A stretch of DNA of 64,000 nt from Paenibacillus tengchongensis (GCF_008973665.1 NZ_WACP01000014.1:119284-183283); one strand, 5' to 3'; shown: positions 1 through 9,269, counted from the first letter of the stretch. Numbers and translations are program-made. Notes: generated by a model from the sequence alone, not told the origin.

Positions 1-126
1 GGTCTGGATCAGGCCATAGCCAATGTGGAAGAGGGCAAAGCGGCCTTTGAATCGACGGGCATACCCGACACGATCAGTCAGGTGAATGAGCTGATGAGCC
101 AGCTTAACCAGCTGATCCCGAATTAA
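1..126 (+). CDS. C-terminal 41 residues of an unidentified protein (cut by window edge)
   Basis: Frame 1 is open from the first base to a TAA at 124-126 and encodes 41 residues beginning GLDQAIANVEEG and ending NQLIPN. The composition (amphipathic, Ala/Glu/Gln rich) would suit the C-terminal helices of an extracellular solute-binding protein, which would fit the sugar-related neighbourhood, but no diagnostic motif is visible and I do not assign a function. It is oriented like the serine hydrolase gene that starts 95 bp downstream. Confidence 0.6.
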   Translation, partial: GLDQAIANVEEGKAAFESTGIPDTISQVNELMSQLNQLIPN

Positions 127-221
127 CGGCGCGTGCTGCAAAAGCACTATACAACTTCTGCGAAAGCGTTTAAAATTCTCTTTATCCAAGAACTTATCCG
201 CAGAAGGAGATATGTCGTGAC

Positions 222-1397
222 ATGCTGAATTCCAACATTATCAACCGCTTACAAGAAACCCTGAAGGCAAGTATCGCTAACCAAGAAATCGCGGGTGCCA
301 ACTTTATGGTCATTAAGGACAGCCGCGAGGCGTTCTACCTTGAAGAAGGCATGGCCGACGTTGAAGCGGGCCGGCCTATACGCCGGGACTCGATTTTCCG
401 TTTGTATTCCATGACGAAGCCGGTGACCGCCACGGCCGTCATGATGCTGCTTGAACGGGGGCAAATCGACTTGTTTGACCCTGTCAGCCGCTATATTCCG
501 GGATTCAAGAACCAGCAGGTCGAGAAGAACGGTGAGCTGGTGCCTGCTGCCCGGGAAGTCAATATTCATGATCTGCTGAACATGACCTCCGGGCTCACTT
601 ACGGCGGGACTGACCAAGCCGGGCAGGCTACCGATGCCTTGTTCCGCGAGCTGGGCGGCCGGCTGTTCGGCGATAACCCGATGAGTACGCTGGAATTTGC
701 GAACCGCCTGGGTCAAGGCCCCCTTTCCTTCGAACCGGGATCATCCTGGCAGTACGGAACTTCGGCGGACGTCCTAGGCGCAGTTGTGGAAGCCGTAAGC
801 GGTATGCGGTACGGGCAATTTCTGCAGCAGGAAATCTTCGGCCCGCTCGGCATGCAGGACACCGGCTTTTGGCTGCCCGAGGACCGCAGACACCGCCTGG
901 CAAACACGTATCAGGATGACGGCGAAGGCGGCTTGAAGCTGTTCAGCGAAAGCCACCTGGGCATCGTTCATCCGCTGGACCGGGAGCCGGCCTTTGAGTC
1001 CGGCGGTGCGGGCCTGGCCTCGACCATTGACGATGCCGCCAAATTCACCACAATGCTGATGAATCAGGGCAGCCTGGACGGCGTACAGCTGCTCAAGCCG
1101 CGGACGGTTCAGTTTATGACGTCGGCGGCGCTGTCCGGCCGTCAGCAGCAAGGCTTTGATAACTGGCATTCTCTCTGCGGCCACAGCTACGGCAACCAGA
1201 TGCGCATCATGACCGAGCCCGGCAAAGCCGGACTCATCGGCGGCCCGGGTGAATACGGCTGGGACGGCTGGCTTGGCGCGTATTTCACTAACAGTCCGCA
1301 GGACCGCTTGACGGTGCTGTTCATGATCCAGAAGCGGGATGCCGGCACGATGCCGATTACCCGCAAACTGCGCAATATTGTATTCAGCAGCCTGTAA
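222..1397 (+). CDS. Serine beta-lactamase-like hydrolase (class C / esterase EstB type)
   Basis: A 391-residue protein of the beta-lactamase-related family, which includes class C beta-lactamases, DD-peptidases and esterases. The SxxK nucleophile motif is S63-M-T-K66 in FRLYSMTKP, and the second-motif tyrosine is probably Y178 in WQYGTSADV, followed by the helix typical of the family. No signal peptide is visible, so a cytoplasmic esterase or peptidase is more likely than a secreted beta-lactamase. An AAGGAG ribosome binding site at 204-209 lies 12 bases before the ATG. The gene stands alone and ends at a strong terminator shared with the convergent GH43 gene. The substrate cannot be read from sequence. 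Confidence 0.88.
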   Translation: MLNSNIINRLQETLKASIANQEIAGANFMVIKDSREAFYLEEGMADVEAGRPIRRDSIFRLYSMTKPVTATAVMMLLERGQIDLFDPVSRYIPGFKNQQVEKNGELVPAAREVNIHDLLNMTSGLTYGGTDQAGQATDALFRELGGRLFGDNPMSTLEFANRLGQGPLSFEPGSSWQYGTSADVLGAVVEAVSGMRYGQFLQQEIFGPLGMQDTGFWLPEDRRHRLANTYQDDGEGGLKLFSESHLGIVHPLDREPAFESGGAGLASTIDDAAKFTTMLMNQGSLDGVQLLKPRTVQFMTSAALSGRQQQGFDNWHSLCGHSYGNQMRIMTEPGKAGLIGGPGEYGWDGWLGAYFTNSPQDRLTVLFMIQKRDAGTMPITRKLRNIVFSSL

Positions 1398-1402
1398 ATG
1401 CT

Positions 1403-1440
1403 AAACCGCGCCCCGGGGATTCCCGGGGCGCGGTTTCTTT
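1403..1440. terminator. Bidirectional intrinsic terminator
   Basis: A 15-bp GC-rich perfect stem (AAACCGCGCCCCGGG and its complement) with a short loop is flanked by A-rich sequence on the left and TTTCTTTT on the right. It separates two convergent genes and should work on both strands. Confidence 0.9.
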
Positions 1441-1468
1441 TGAACGTTACGGACAAATCCTGCACAGA

Positions 1469-2407
1469 CTAGGAGCCGAACGCCTCTTTGATCCGCGTAT
1501 ACTCTTCCTTGGTGATCTGCAGCACTGTTCCGTGCTTGAACCCGTACGGGAAGCTGAAGCTTTCGTCGGAACGCACAAACCGGCCGCTGGCCAGCGAGTC
1601 GGCGACAAAGGGAACATACCCCTGCCCCTCCCCTTCTACGCCATAGAAATCGAGCATCAGGCACCATTTGCCGTCCGGCAGGCGGAACGCCGTGGGTGCT
1701 TCGTATACCCCCTGCTGCAGCTTGGCCATTTCTTCATCAAAAGCAGGAATCCGTGTATAACCTCCGCCGGCCAGCGTGTCGCCCTTCTCCAGAATGATGG
1801 TCGCCGGGTTGGCTTCGCTCTTCAGAAAACGGTAGAATATGCCGTTCTCCTCGTAAATGGCCGAGTCAATAATTCCGCTGTCCTCCTTCCGGCACAGCAG
1901 CGCCGGTTCGCTGAAGGTCTTGAAGTCCGGCGTACGCGAGTAATAAATTGCCTTTGGACCATAGTCGTTAGAGGCATGAGAGGAGGACCAGTGCAGCACA
2001 TAATCCCCTTCGTTCGGATCGTAGATAACGTCCGGCGCCCACAGGCAGCCGAAATCGTCATCACCGAGCTGGATCAGCCGCTGCTCCGACCAGTTCACCA
2101 AATCCGCGGACTCCCACAGGGACAGGCTTTTGCTGCCTTCCTTCGTAATATTCTCCCAGCTGCTCTGATATTTCGTATGGAAGCAGTTGGCCAGGCTGAG
2201 GTCGGTGGCGAGAATGACAAAGCGCCCGTCGCCGGTTCTGACAATGGTATGGTCGCGCACACCCTTCTCCCCTAGGCCGCTTTCCAGTATAGGCTCGCCG
2301 CCCTTCACCGCTTCCCAATGGAACCCGTCGGTGCTGAGCGCGAAATAAACCTGCTCCCCGTCAGGCGTCTTCTTCTCTTTAAAATGCACGAATAAATACG
2401 CTTCCAC
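1469..2407 (-). CDS. Glycoside hydrolase family 43-like protein (arabinosidase/xylosidase type)
   Basis: About 312 residues with the five-bladed propeller signature of GH43: an N-terminal AYLFVHFKEK strand, KGVRDHTIVR and GRFVILATDLSL in the first blades, then CLWAPDVIYDPNEGDYVLHWSS, the block usually carrying an active-site aspartate. There is no signal peptide, so it probably acts inside the cell on imported arabino- or xylo-oligosaccharides (inference from family). Start choice: a GTG at 2414-2416 lies only one base from AGAAGGA, whereas the GTG at 2405-2407 is 10 bases from AAGGA and gives the N-terminus I remember for relatives. It is downstream of, but terminator-separated from, the sulfoquinovose synthase homologue. 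Confidence 0.82.
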   Translation of the reverse strand: MEAYLFVHFKEKKTPDGEQVYFALSTDGFHWEAVKGGEPILESGLGEKGVRDHTIVRTGDGRFVILATDLSLANCFHTKYQSSWENITKEGSKSLSLWESADLVNWSEQRLIQLGDDDFGCLWAPDVIYDPNEGDYVLHWSSSHASNDYGPKAIYYSRTPDFKTFSEPALLCRKEDSGIIDSAIYEENGIFYRFLKSEANPATIILEKGDTLAGGGYTRIPAFDEEMAKLQQGVYEAPTAFRLPDGKWCLMLDFYGVEGEGQGYVPFVADSLASGRFVRSDESFSFPYGFKHGTVLQITKEEYTRIKEAFGS

Positions 2408-2609
2408 GCTGGACACATCCTTCTTGTGATATTCATTCTCTTTAACTTTACGACGCGGAAGCGAGAATTCCTTTAATTAAATATGAATCGATTTATATTT
2501 ATTTGGGTTCATTTCCCGGGATAGCAGTGCGGCCAGCATATGCGCGGTCTCAGCGCGGGTGGCGGCCGATAAGCTAATAACCGGCCCCGGAATGGTTGGT
2601 AACTGCAGC

Positions 2610-2650
2610 AAAAAAGCCCCTGTATACGTATGTATACAAGAGCGCTTTTA
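2610..2650 (-). terminator. Intrinsic terminator of the 2702-3928 gene
   Basis: Read on the minus strand, an AAAAGC...GCTTTTTT frame encloses a stem built around GTATAC-ATAC-GTATAC and ends in six T residues. It lies directly after the minus-strand stop at 2702. Confidence 0.75.
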
Positions 2651-2701
2651 ACGGATGGTTTAGGCAAATCAAATGGATGTAAAATAAGTGTGTTCCGCAG
2701 C

Positions 2702-3928
2702 TTACAAGGTCCCCTCTGCGACCGGAAGAATTCCGGGCTGCTGCTGCCGGGTCCATGTGCTCATAGCGGGGAATTTGGAGCTGTCGGCATACTTGGCGTA
2801 TTTATGGGCGATGTCGCTGATCTCCATGAGCAAGCCTTCATTCAGGGTAATGGGAAGCAGTCCCTTGGACAGGAACAGATTATTTTTGACGTGGAACTCA
2901 TTCTCTGCGGCCTCCTGCCGGGGGTTCGGGACATACGCAATTTCGCAACCTGTCAGCCGGCTTACCAGCGCAGCCAGATCTCTCACCCGGTGTGTCTCTG
3001 TCATCTGGTTCATAATCAGCACCCGGTCCCCGGCTTCCGGCGGATGCTCGACGGCAAGCTGCACGCACCGCACTGTATCCTGTATATGGATGAACGCCCG
3101 GGTCTGTCCGCCTGTGCCGTGTACAGTAATCGGATGGCCTGCGGCTGCCTGGATCAGGAAGCGGTTCAGTACGGTCCCGTAGTCGCCGTCGTAATCAAAC
3201 CGGTTAATCAGCCGCTCGTCGAGCAGCGTCTCCCGGGTATGGGTACCCCAGACGATCCCCTGGTGGAGGTCGGTGACGCGGAGCTTGTCATTCTTGTTGT
3301 AATAAAGAAACAGCAGCTGGTCCAGCGATTTGGTCATGTGATACACGGATTCCGGATTCGTCGGGTACAGAATCTCCTGGCGCAGCCGCTCTCCGGTTAC
3401 TCCCGCAACCTCCACCTCCAGATACCCTTCGGGAATCTCCATTCCTGCCGTACCGTATCCGTAGACCCCCATCGTTCCGAGATGGATCAGATGGATATCC
3501 ATGCCGCTTTCCACGATGGCGCATAACACATTATGTGTCGCATTGATATTGTTGTCGACCGTGTACCGCTTGAGCCGGGAGGATTTCATGGAATAAGGCG
3601 CAGAACGCTGCTCGGCAAAATGAATGATGACCTCCGGTGCCTCCTGCCGGATAACCTCCAGCAGTCCTTCGTAGTCTTCAGCGACATTAAGCGGATAATA
3701 GGCGATCCGCTGCCCGGATACCTCTTCCCAGGCATCCAGACGGACGCCGATCGGCTGAATCGGGGTTAAGGAATTCATCTGGCATTCTTCATCGATTTGC
3801 CTTCGGGACAGATTGTCGACAATGACAATCTGATACCCTAAGCCGGACAGGTGCAGGCTGGTCGGCCAGCCGCAGAAACCATCCCCGCCAAGCACGATGA
3901 TCTTGCGGGGCTGAAGCTCTTTTCTCAT
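2702..3928 (-). CDS. sqdB: UDP-sulfoquinovose synthase homologue (SQD1/SqdB family)
   Basis: A 408-residue extended SDR enzyme. It matches the SQD1 family block by block: the NAD-binding GGDGFCGW at residues 14-21, VDNLSRRQ, HFAEQRSAPYSM, the catalytic threonine in HLGTMGVYG, the YxxxK pair in SVYHMTKS, DLHQGIVWG, GTVLNRFLIQAAAGHP, GGQTRAFIHIQDTV and the C-terminal VPNPRQEAAEN. SQD1 makes UDP-sulfoquinovose from UDP-glucose and sulfite. AAAGGAGG lies 7 bases before the ATG. I see no sulfoquinovosyltransferase (SqdX/SqdD/SQD2) nearby, so the end product (sulfolipid, or a sulfosugar on a surface glycan) is unknown. It is divergent from an AraC regulator and has its own terminator. Confidence 0.85.
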   Translation of the reverse strand: MRKELQPRKIIVLGGDGFCGWPTSLHLSGLGYQIVIVDNLSRRQIDEECQMNSLTPIQPIGVRLDAWEEVSGQRIAYYPLNVAEDYEGLLEVIRQEAPEVIIHFAEQRSAPYSMKSSRLKRYTVDNNINATHNVLCAIVESGMDIHLIHLGTMGVYGYGTAGMEIPEGYLEVEVAGVTGERLRQEILYPTNPESVYHMTKSLDQLLFLYYNKNDKLRVTDLHQGIVWGTHTRETLLDERLINRFDYDGDYGTVLNRFLIQAAAGHPITVHGTGGQTRAFIHIQDTVRCVQLAVEHPPEAGDRVLIMNQMTETHRVRDLAALVSRLTGCEIAYVPNPRQEAAENEFHVKNNLFLSKGLLPITLNEGLLMEISDIAHKYAKYADSSKFPAMSTWTRQQQPGILPVAEGTL

Positions 3929-4404
3929 CTCTTATCCTCCTTTAACCATTCCATTGAATTGCTGCCTGAAAGGATGGGGCCCGCTAATTCCGTATGAATC
4001 TACCCGCTGCCGGCAGTGATTCCGGCCTGAAGTGAGAAGATTTTTGTGTCTATGGAAAGCGGGAATGGATGACAAAAAGCAGAGCTGTATGCGGTTAAGC
4101 TGGGCAGCGGTTCCGTGATTGCTTATGAGCACCTCCCTTTTGCGAAGCGTTTCCACAGGTATACCAACTTCTGCCTATCATTTTACATTTTAATGCCTAA
4201 AAATTGATTTGTAAAAAAAGAAAAAATTAAAAAATATAGCCATATCCGGCCGCCGATTTACCCGGCTGGCATGTCAGTACAGGTCGCTCCGGTATAAAAC
4301 TATCGTCTATCGCTTAACTTTGTTATATTTATATTGGATTTTCGTGTTTAGCATTGAGTAATCTAACCATATTAATATCTACATTAAAATATTCAGGTGA
4401 TATC
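3929..4404. other. Divergent intergenic region, 476 bp
   Basis: It separates the minus-strand sulfoquinovose synthase homologue from the plus-strand AraC gene and must hold both promoters. An AT-rich stretch lies at about 4180-4240. A 74-codon minus-strand open frame (3932-4156) has no homology I recognise and no convincing ribosome binding site. I see no riboswitch-like structure. Confidence 0.6.
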
Positions 4405-5259
4405 ATGTATAGACGGCTGCTGCCGGTCATTACGGAAAAGGATAAAGAGCTCCCCTATTATCTCGTCGACGCGGGGATTCGCTGGAATCAGGAGCATATT
4501 GTAAGGCCGGGCGGATATTTGCATCAATGGATTCAGTGTGTGGAAGGTGAAGGGGAGCTGTTGGTCGGCGGACGGACCTACCGGGTCAAGGAGGGAAACG
4601 CGATGCTGCTGTTCAAGGGGGTGCCGCATGAGTACTATGCCGTCAGCTCCGCCTGGATTGTGAACTGGGTTGTCTTTGACGGCGCAATGGTGGAGCCTTT
4701 TCTGAAGCAGACGGCCGGGCTGCAGACCTCTGGGGTGATGTATCTGTCCAGACCGGAGCTTTTTCTGGCGAAAATTCAAGGCGTCATGGATATCCAGCAA
4801 TCGGATTACACCCTGAAAGCACTGCAGTGGTCAGCGCAGGTATATACCTTCCTGACCGGTATCGTTCAGTTTGCCTCCACCACTCCTGACGCCAGCGCCT
4901 CCAGCCTCAATCTGCGGTTAAAGCCGCTGCTCGACTATATCCATCAACATTCTCATCAGCAGCTTACGCTGGAAACGATGGCCGGGGTGGTCGGCATTAC
5001 GCCTCAGCATTTGTGTACACTCTTTAAAAAAGCGACCAATATCCGGATCTTCCAGTATATCAATTCCGTGCGGATTCAGAAGAGCAAGGAGCTGCTGCTG
5101 CTGCATCCGCTGAAGCCCGTACAGGAAATTGCCAGATTGGCCGGGTTCGAGGATGCCAATTATTTCAGCACCGTCTTTAAAAAGCATGAACAATTGACGC
5201 CCAACCAGTACCGGAGGCTTCACTGCCCGCCGCTGTATGATTCCGGAGCCATCCGCTGA
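4405..5259 (+). CDS. AraC-family transcriptional regulator (cupin + HTH_18)
   Basis: A 284-residue protein. The N-terminal half is an AraC-type cupin (ECVEGEGELLVGGRTYRVKEGNAML is split between a strand pair and the loop before LLFKGVPHEYY). The C-terminal 100 residues carry two helix-turn-helix motifs, the second ending in IARLAGFEDANYFSTVFKK and LTPNQYRR. Start: the ATG at 4405 has AGGTGA at 4395-4400, and upstream in-frame starts have no such site. Genes of this type normally sense a sugar and activate a neighbouring operon; the closest candidate is the divergent sulfoquinovose synthase homologue at 2702-3928. Confidence 0.9.
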   Translation: MYRRLLPVITEKDKELPYYLVDAGIRWNQEHIVRPGGYLHQWIQCVEGEGELLVGGRTYRVKEGNAMLLFKGVPHEYYAVSSAWIVNWVVFDGAMVEPFLKQTAGLQTSGVMYLSRPELFLAKIQGVMDIQQSDYTLKALQWSAQVYTFLTGIVQFASTTPDASASSLNLRLKPLLDYIHQHSHQQLTLETMAGVVGITPQHLCTLFKKATNIRIFQYINSVRIQKSKELLLLHPLKPVQEIARLAGFEDANYFSTVFKKHEQLTPNQYRRLHCPPLYDSGAIR

Positions 5260-5351
5260 TCCTACCTGATGCGTCTCCGGGAGCAAGCATGCGCCGGGCT
5301 GTCCGGCCAGGCATGAAAGCAGTCTTTAATTAATGAAAGGATGGTATACCT

Positions 5352-5729
5352 ATGGAAGTGGTATCCCGTGAAGATCAAATGGAATCCATCCAATCCCTGC
5401 AGTCAACAATCTCAAAGCTCGCGAACGCCTTAACCCAAATGACGGAAAGCGGCGCTAACACTGCCCTGGTCAAGAAACGGCTCCAGGCTGCTTCCGCCGG
5501 ATTAGCAGCTCTGGACAACGTCTGGAATCAAACGCCTCTTCCATGCACTCCGGAAGATTTAGCCGCAGCCTGCAAGGTTCTATACGGACTAACTCCGGTT
5601 ATACAAAACAGCTATGTCAAGTCTAAGGCCGGCAGCCCGCAAAGAACGCTGCTGGAAAGAAGAATAAAGGCATTGGAGCGGGCTGTTCAAGCAATGGAGT
5701 TCATCCTGGCACAGACGCACCGGACGTAA
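5352..5729 (+). CDS. Small protein of unknown function, 125 aa
   Basis: It encodes 125 mostly helical residues with heptad-like spacing (IQSLQSTISKLANALTQM near the N-terminus, LLERRIKALERAVQAMEFIL at the C-terminus). An AAAGGAT ribosome binding site sits upstream of the ATG. There is no signal peptide or membrane segment. I do not recognise a family. It follows the AraC gene by 92 bp without a visible terminator, so read-through from that gene is possible, and it is convergent with the DUF5107/TPR gene. Confidence 0.65.
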   Translation: MEVVSREDQMESIQSLQSTISKLANALTQMTESGANTALVKKRLQAASAGLAALDNVWNQTPLPCTPEDLAAACKVLYGLTPVIQNSYVKSKAGSPQRTLLERRIKALERAVQAMEFILAQTHRT

Positions 5730-5790
5730 TAGCAGATTCAATGGCCAGCGACAGCCGGACATCCAGCAGCGCTTCAGCCAAGGAATCATG

Positions 5791-8700
5791 CTATCGGCTC
5801 AGCTGCAGATGGATATAGGCCCCCATATGATGGCTATCGAGCTCAAGCGCTTTATTGAATTCCGCTCCGGCTGCGCGTCTGTTGCCGAGCCCGAGCAGGC
5901 CCAGCCCCCGCATGAAACGGCAGTGGATTTCATTCCGTCTGTCCAAATCCTCATCGAATACCAGGAAGTCCGGAAGCGAAACGGCAAAATAATCGATCTT
6001 CACTTCATCGAACAAATGCTTCTCCGCATAATCAACCAGCTTGTTGAACCGCCGTTTGGCTTCATGCCCGTTCTCTAATTTCAGCCAGGCCAACCCCTGA
6101 TAGAAGATCATTTCCGGCGGCTGATCGTTGTAGTACATCGCACTGGTAGGCTCCTCCAGGCCGTGCGCCGCCTTCCGGAATGCGTCCCGCGCCTCCTCCT
6201 GTTGTCCCAGGCTCTCATAGGCGCAGCCGAGATAATAGTAAATATTATTTTCCTGTGCTCCGGCCAGCTTCCCTTCTCCCAGATTGTGCGGATAGACCAG
6301 TGCGTTCCTGAGCAGCTTCACAGCCTGCTCATCACCGCCGTCCGCGATATGCCGCTTTGCCAGTTCGACATGCGCCAGCACATACTGCCCTGTTGCTTTG
6401 CCCTCGCCGCCCTCCCAGGGGTGGAAATTCCGCGCCGTCAGCAGCTTCAGCGCCTCTTCATACCGGCCGAGCCGGTTGTGCAGCGTGACATACTCAAGAT
6501 ACAGATCGTCGCGGGCTCCGACGAGTTCGGCGTGGGTCTCCAGGATGTCCAGCCGTTCGGCTGCCGGCAGTCCGAGCTTTTTATATAACTGGTCCAGTTC
6601 GAATAGTACACGGGCATCACCAGGAGCGCATTCCAGCGCTTGCTCCAGTGAGATGCGGGCTGCGGCCGCGTCGCCCAGCTTGTTGAAATAGGCCAGCGCC
6701 AAATTCCGGTGGACGACGGAATAGGTTCCGTCGAGGGTCCGGGACTTCTCCCAGTAAGAGATAGCCTCCTGATGGCGTTTCTTGTCGTAGAGCAGATTGC
6801 CGAGATAATAACAGGCTCTGGGATCCTGCGGGTTAACGCAGACGGCGTACTCCAGCACCTGCAGCTCGAATAAAGAATTCGGGAAGCAATAATCCGGACT
6901 TGCTTCTCCACCGGCAAGAACATGTCTGCGGGCTTCAGCTTCTTTGCCCTGCTTCCCGTACAGGTACCCTAACGTATAATCCACAAGCGGATTTCCGGAA
7001 CCGGGCAGTAGCAGCAGAACATTGATGGCATCCTCGTACAGTCCGGCGCCCGCGTAGTCCGATGCCAGCTCCAGGTAATTCCGCGGTTCGCCGCGCAGCA
7101 GCTTCCGCAGCTGATCTAGTGCCGACCGGAAATCCGCGTCTCTGCCCGGGGCTTCTCGGATGAGCGCCAGTTCATAATGAGCGCCGAAATCGGCTGTATC
7201 CAGCTGCAGAGTCTCTTCCGCATAACTTTCGGCTTCAGCGGTTCTGCCCAGCTTGCGAAGCATTGCTGTCTTGATATTCCGCGACTTGTAGTTCCGCGCA
7301 TTACGGATCAGCGAACGTTCGGCCAGCTCCAGCGCCTCGGCATGATTGCCCTTTCCTGCGGCTATCTGTGCCAGCGAGAAATATCCGCCGTCCTGCCACG
7401 CTGCGCTCCAGACCGCTTTGTAGAAGGCGGCGAACGCCTCATCCAGGCGGTCCTGCAGCTTCAGGCTGAGCCCGAGCTGGTAGTAGGCTTCACCGTCGTA
7501 GGGATTCGGGTTACGCCAGGTCACCCGGTTGACCGCTTTACGGAAATGGCGTTCGCTCTCGGCGAGCAGCCCTCTGCGCAGCAGCAGCGTGCCGTAGGCG
7601 GTATTGATCCGGCTATCGCCTTCGTCCCGCTTCAAGCCCTCCAGATAGTAGGACTCCGGCTCAAAAGTCGCATGGCGGTACTGCTCCAGATGCAGCCCGG
7701 CGAGATACAGCTCCTCGTTCGTAGCCAGCTCGGCCGGCTCCGGCAGCGGCTTCGCGGCATCCGGCACCTGCTCAATATCCTTGCGCTGCGGAGCATAAGA
7801 GACTAGCAGGCTGCCTGATGCCTCTCTTACTGACAGCTTAAGCTCATGCTCCTGAATTCCTGCAGCCAGCTTGACCTCTGCCACATAAGTATCCGCCGGA
7901 GTAAGCGTCAACCGTTTAGCCAGCAGCGTCCCGCCCGGTCCGGCCAGCTCTACCTCCGCATCTTCATAACGGGCAGTAGTATACACATATACTGACGCGA
8001 TCCCCCGTTGTTCGTCCACTTCCAGGTTGACAGCCGCTTCGGTTGTGGCGTTCTTGACGACGCCGATGTTCTTGTACGGCATGAAATATTGGGTAAAGGT
8101 CTTCTCTTCGTACGGCTGCAGCCAGGTGAAGTCGGGCTGGTTGTCCGTAAATACACCGGTCATCAGCTCGATGTACGGGCCGTCCTCGTCGGTAAGATTG
8201 CGGTCCCAGGCCTGGCCGAATTCCCCGTTGCCCCAGGTCCATTGCTTCTTGCCCGGCGATATGTAATGGTTCGCCACATGCAGCAGCCCGGCCTGCACCG
8301 AATGGTCATATCCGCCGACAAAATTGTAATCCGATTTATACGCCATATATGAGGTCGGCACAGGAATATTCTTATAGCGGGAAATATCGACGCCGGATGA
8401 ATAGTCCATTTTATAATAGGTGCCGGTAGCAATCGGGAAGCGCGAGACATCGCGTTTGCCGTGGTCGAATACGGCAGTTACATCAGGCGGAAACACCGAC
8501 TGGGTGTGGTCATTTACTGCCACTGCCGGATTCGCCCACCAGAGGAAGGTCTGCGGTTCGGGGGTGCGGTTGTACAGCTGTGCCGCAATCTCCAGATACG
8601 CTTTGTCCGGATATAGGGTAAAGCCTGCCGTCACCTTGGTGCCGTACATCCGGTCGATCTCGCTGATCCAGACGGTGGCGCTGCCGTCCTCCTTCTCCTC

Positions 8701-9120
8701 CAGCTTGTACTCCACAGGGCCATAGGTATTCGGACGGTGATGCTGCGGCCAGTTGAATTCGATGCCCCCGGAAATCCACGGTCCGGCAAGGCCAACGAGC
8801 GCCGGTTTAATCACCTGATTGTAATAGACAAAATCGTAATTGTTCGTCCGGTCCACGGCGCGGTAAATGCGTCCGCCCAGCTCCGGCATGATTTCAATAT
8901 GCAGGTACTCGTTCTCCAGTATGACGATCCGGTAAGGAGCGGGCTTCTTCTCATCCTCGATTTTTTCGATGACGGGATACGGGTACACTTTGCCGGTGCT
9001 TCCCTGGTAGACGCGTTTTTCCAGAAACATCGGATTTTTGTTTGGTTCGCCAATGCTGTATGTCGGGATTTCCACGGTTTCTTCCCATATTTTGGTGCGC
9101 GGGCTTGGTACAGTCAACAT
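5791..9120 (-). CDS. DUF5107 domain protein with C-terminal TPR array
   Basis: A 1109-residue protein. Residues about 1-430 match DUF5107, a beta-rich fold resembling galactose mutarotase-like carbohydrate-binding modules (MPELGGRIYRAVDR, GGIEFNWPQHHRPN, QWTWGNGEFGQAWDR). From about residue 520 to the end there are repeated TPR pairs, such as AYYQLGLSLKLQDRLDEAF and AYESLGQQEEARDAFRKAA. It has no signal peptide, so it is probably cytoplasmic. The ATG at 9120 is preceded by AGGAGTGATC, while a longer frame upstream lacks a site. It is divergent from an AraC regulator, and its upstream region shares an operator-like motif with the GH2 gene at 10174-12141. The biochemical role is not established; handling of oligosaccharides is inference. 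Confidence 0.88.
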   Translation of the reverse strand: MLTVPSPRTKIWEETVEIPTYSIGEPNKNPMFLEKRVYQGSTGKVYPYPVIEKIEDEKKPAPYRIVILENEYLHIEIMPELGGRIYRAVDRTNNYDFVYYNQVIKPALVGLAGPWISGGIEFNWPQHHRPNTYGPVEYKLEEKEDGSATVWISEIDRMYGTKVTAGFTLYPDKAYLEIAAQLYNRTPEPQTFLWWANPAVAVNDHTQSVFPPDVTAVFDHGKRDVSRFPIATGTYYKMDYSSGVDISRYKNIPVPTSYMAYKSDYNFVGGYDHSVQAGLLHVANHYISPGKKQWTWGNGEFGQAWDRNLTDEDGPYIELMTGVFTDNQPDFTWLQPYEEKTFTQYFMPYKNIGVVKNATTEAAVNLEVDEQRGIASVYVYTTARYEDAEVELAGPGGTLLAKRLTLTPADTYVAEVKLAAGIQEHELKLSVREASGSLLVSYAPQRKDIEQVPDAAKPLPEPAELATNEELYLAGLHLEQYRHATFEPESYYLEGLKRDEGDSRINTAYGTLLLRRGLLAESERHFRKAVNRVTWRNPNPYDGEAYYQLGLSLKLQDRLDEAFAAFYKAVWSAAWQDGGYFSLAQIAAGKGNHAEALELAERSLIRNARNYKSRNIKTAMLRKLGRTAEAESYAEETLQLDTADFGAHYELALIREAPGRDADFRSALDQLRKLLRGEPRNYLELASDYAGAGLYEDAINVLLLLPGSGNPLVDYTLGYLYGKQGKEAEARRHVLAGGEASPDYCFPNSLFELQVLEYAVCVNPQDPRACYYLGNLLYDKKRHQEAISYWEKSRTLDGTYSVVHRNLALAYFNKLGDAAAARISLEQALECAPGDARVLFELDQLYKKLGLPAAERLDILETHAELVGARDDLYLEYVTLHNRLGRYEEALKLLTARNFHPWEGGEGKATGQYVLAHVELAKRHIADGGDEQAVKLLRNALVYPHNLGEGKLAGAQENNIYYYLGCAYESLGQQEEARDAFRKAAHGLEEPTSAMYYNDQPPEMIFYQGLAWLKLENGHEAKRRFNKLVDYAEKHLFDEVKIDYFAVSLPDFLVFDEDLDRRNEIHCRFMRGLGLLGLGNRRAAGAEFNKALELDSHHMGAYIHLQLSR

Positions 9121-9193
9121 GATCACTCCTATGTGTAGAGTTGGCTTATACCTCCACATTACAGGAGTGCTGCTGGAGCTACAATTCACGAAA

Positions 9194-9234
9194 TTCGGAA
9201 CATGATGGACGATTCTCTTGTTCCGGGATATACT
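9194..9234 (+). promoter_or_regulatory. Candidate AraC operator and overlapping -10 box
   Basis: CGGAACA (9196-9202) and TGTTCCG (9219-9225) form an inverted repeat around ATGGACGATTCTCTTG. TATACT at 9229-9234 is a good -10 for the AraC gene starting at 9270. Nearly the same block recurs at 12233-12263 upstream of a GH2 gene, at a similar distance from the minus-strand start. Confidence 0.6.
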
Positions 9235-9269
9235 AGGCATGACTTAACCGGAAGGAGCGTTTCCTACCC

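Noticed and set aside
160..176. CGAAAGCGTTTAAA as a CcpA cre site before the serine hydrolase
   Set aside because: Two to three mismatches to the consensus and no sugar-related role established for the gene; too weak to report as a feature.
2630..3526. 298-codon plus-strand open frame
   Set aside because: It lies antisense to the well-conserved sulfoquinovose synthase homologue, and its translation has no family resemblance; high GC of the real gene keeps the opposite strand open.
3932..4156. 74-codon minus-strand frame
   Set aside because: No ribosome binding site, no recognisable protein signal; it occupies a promoter region.
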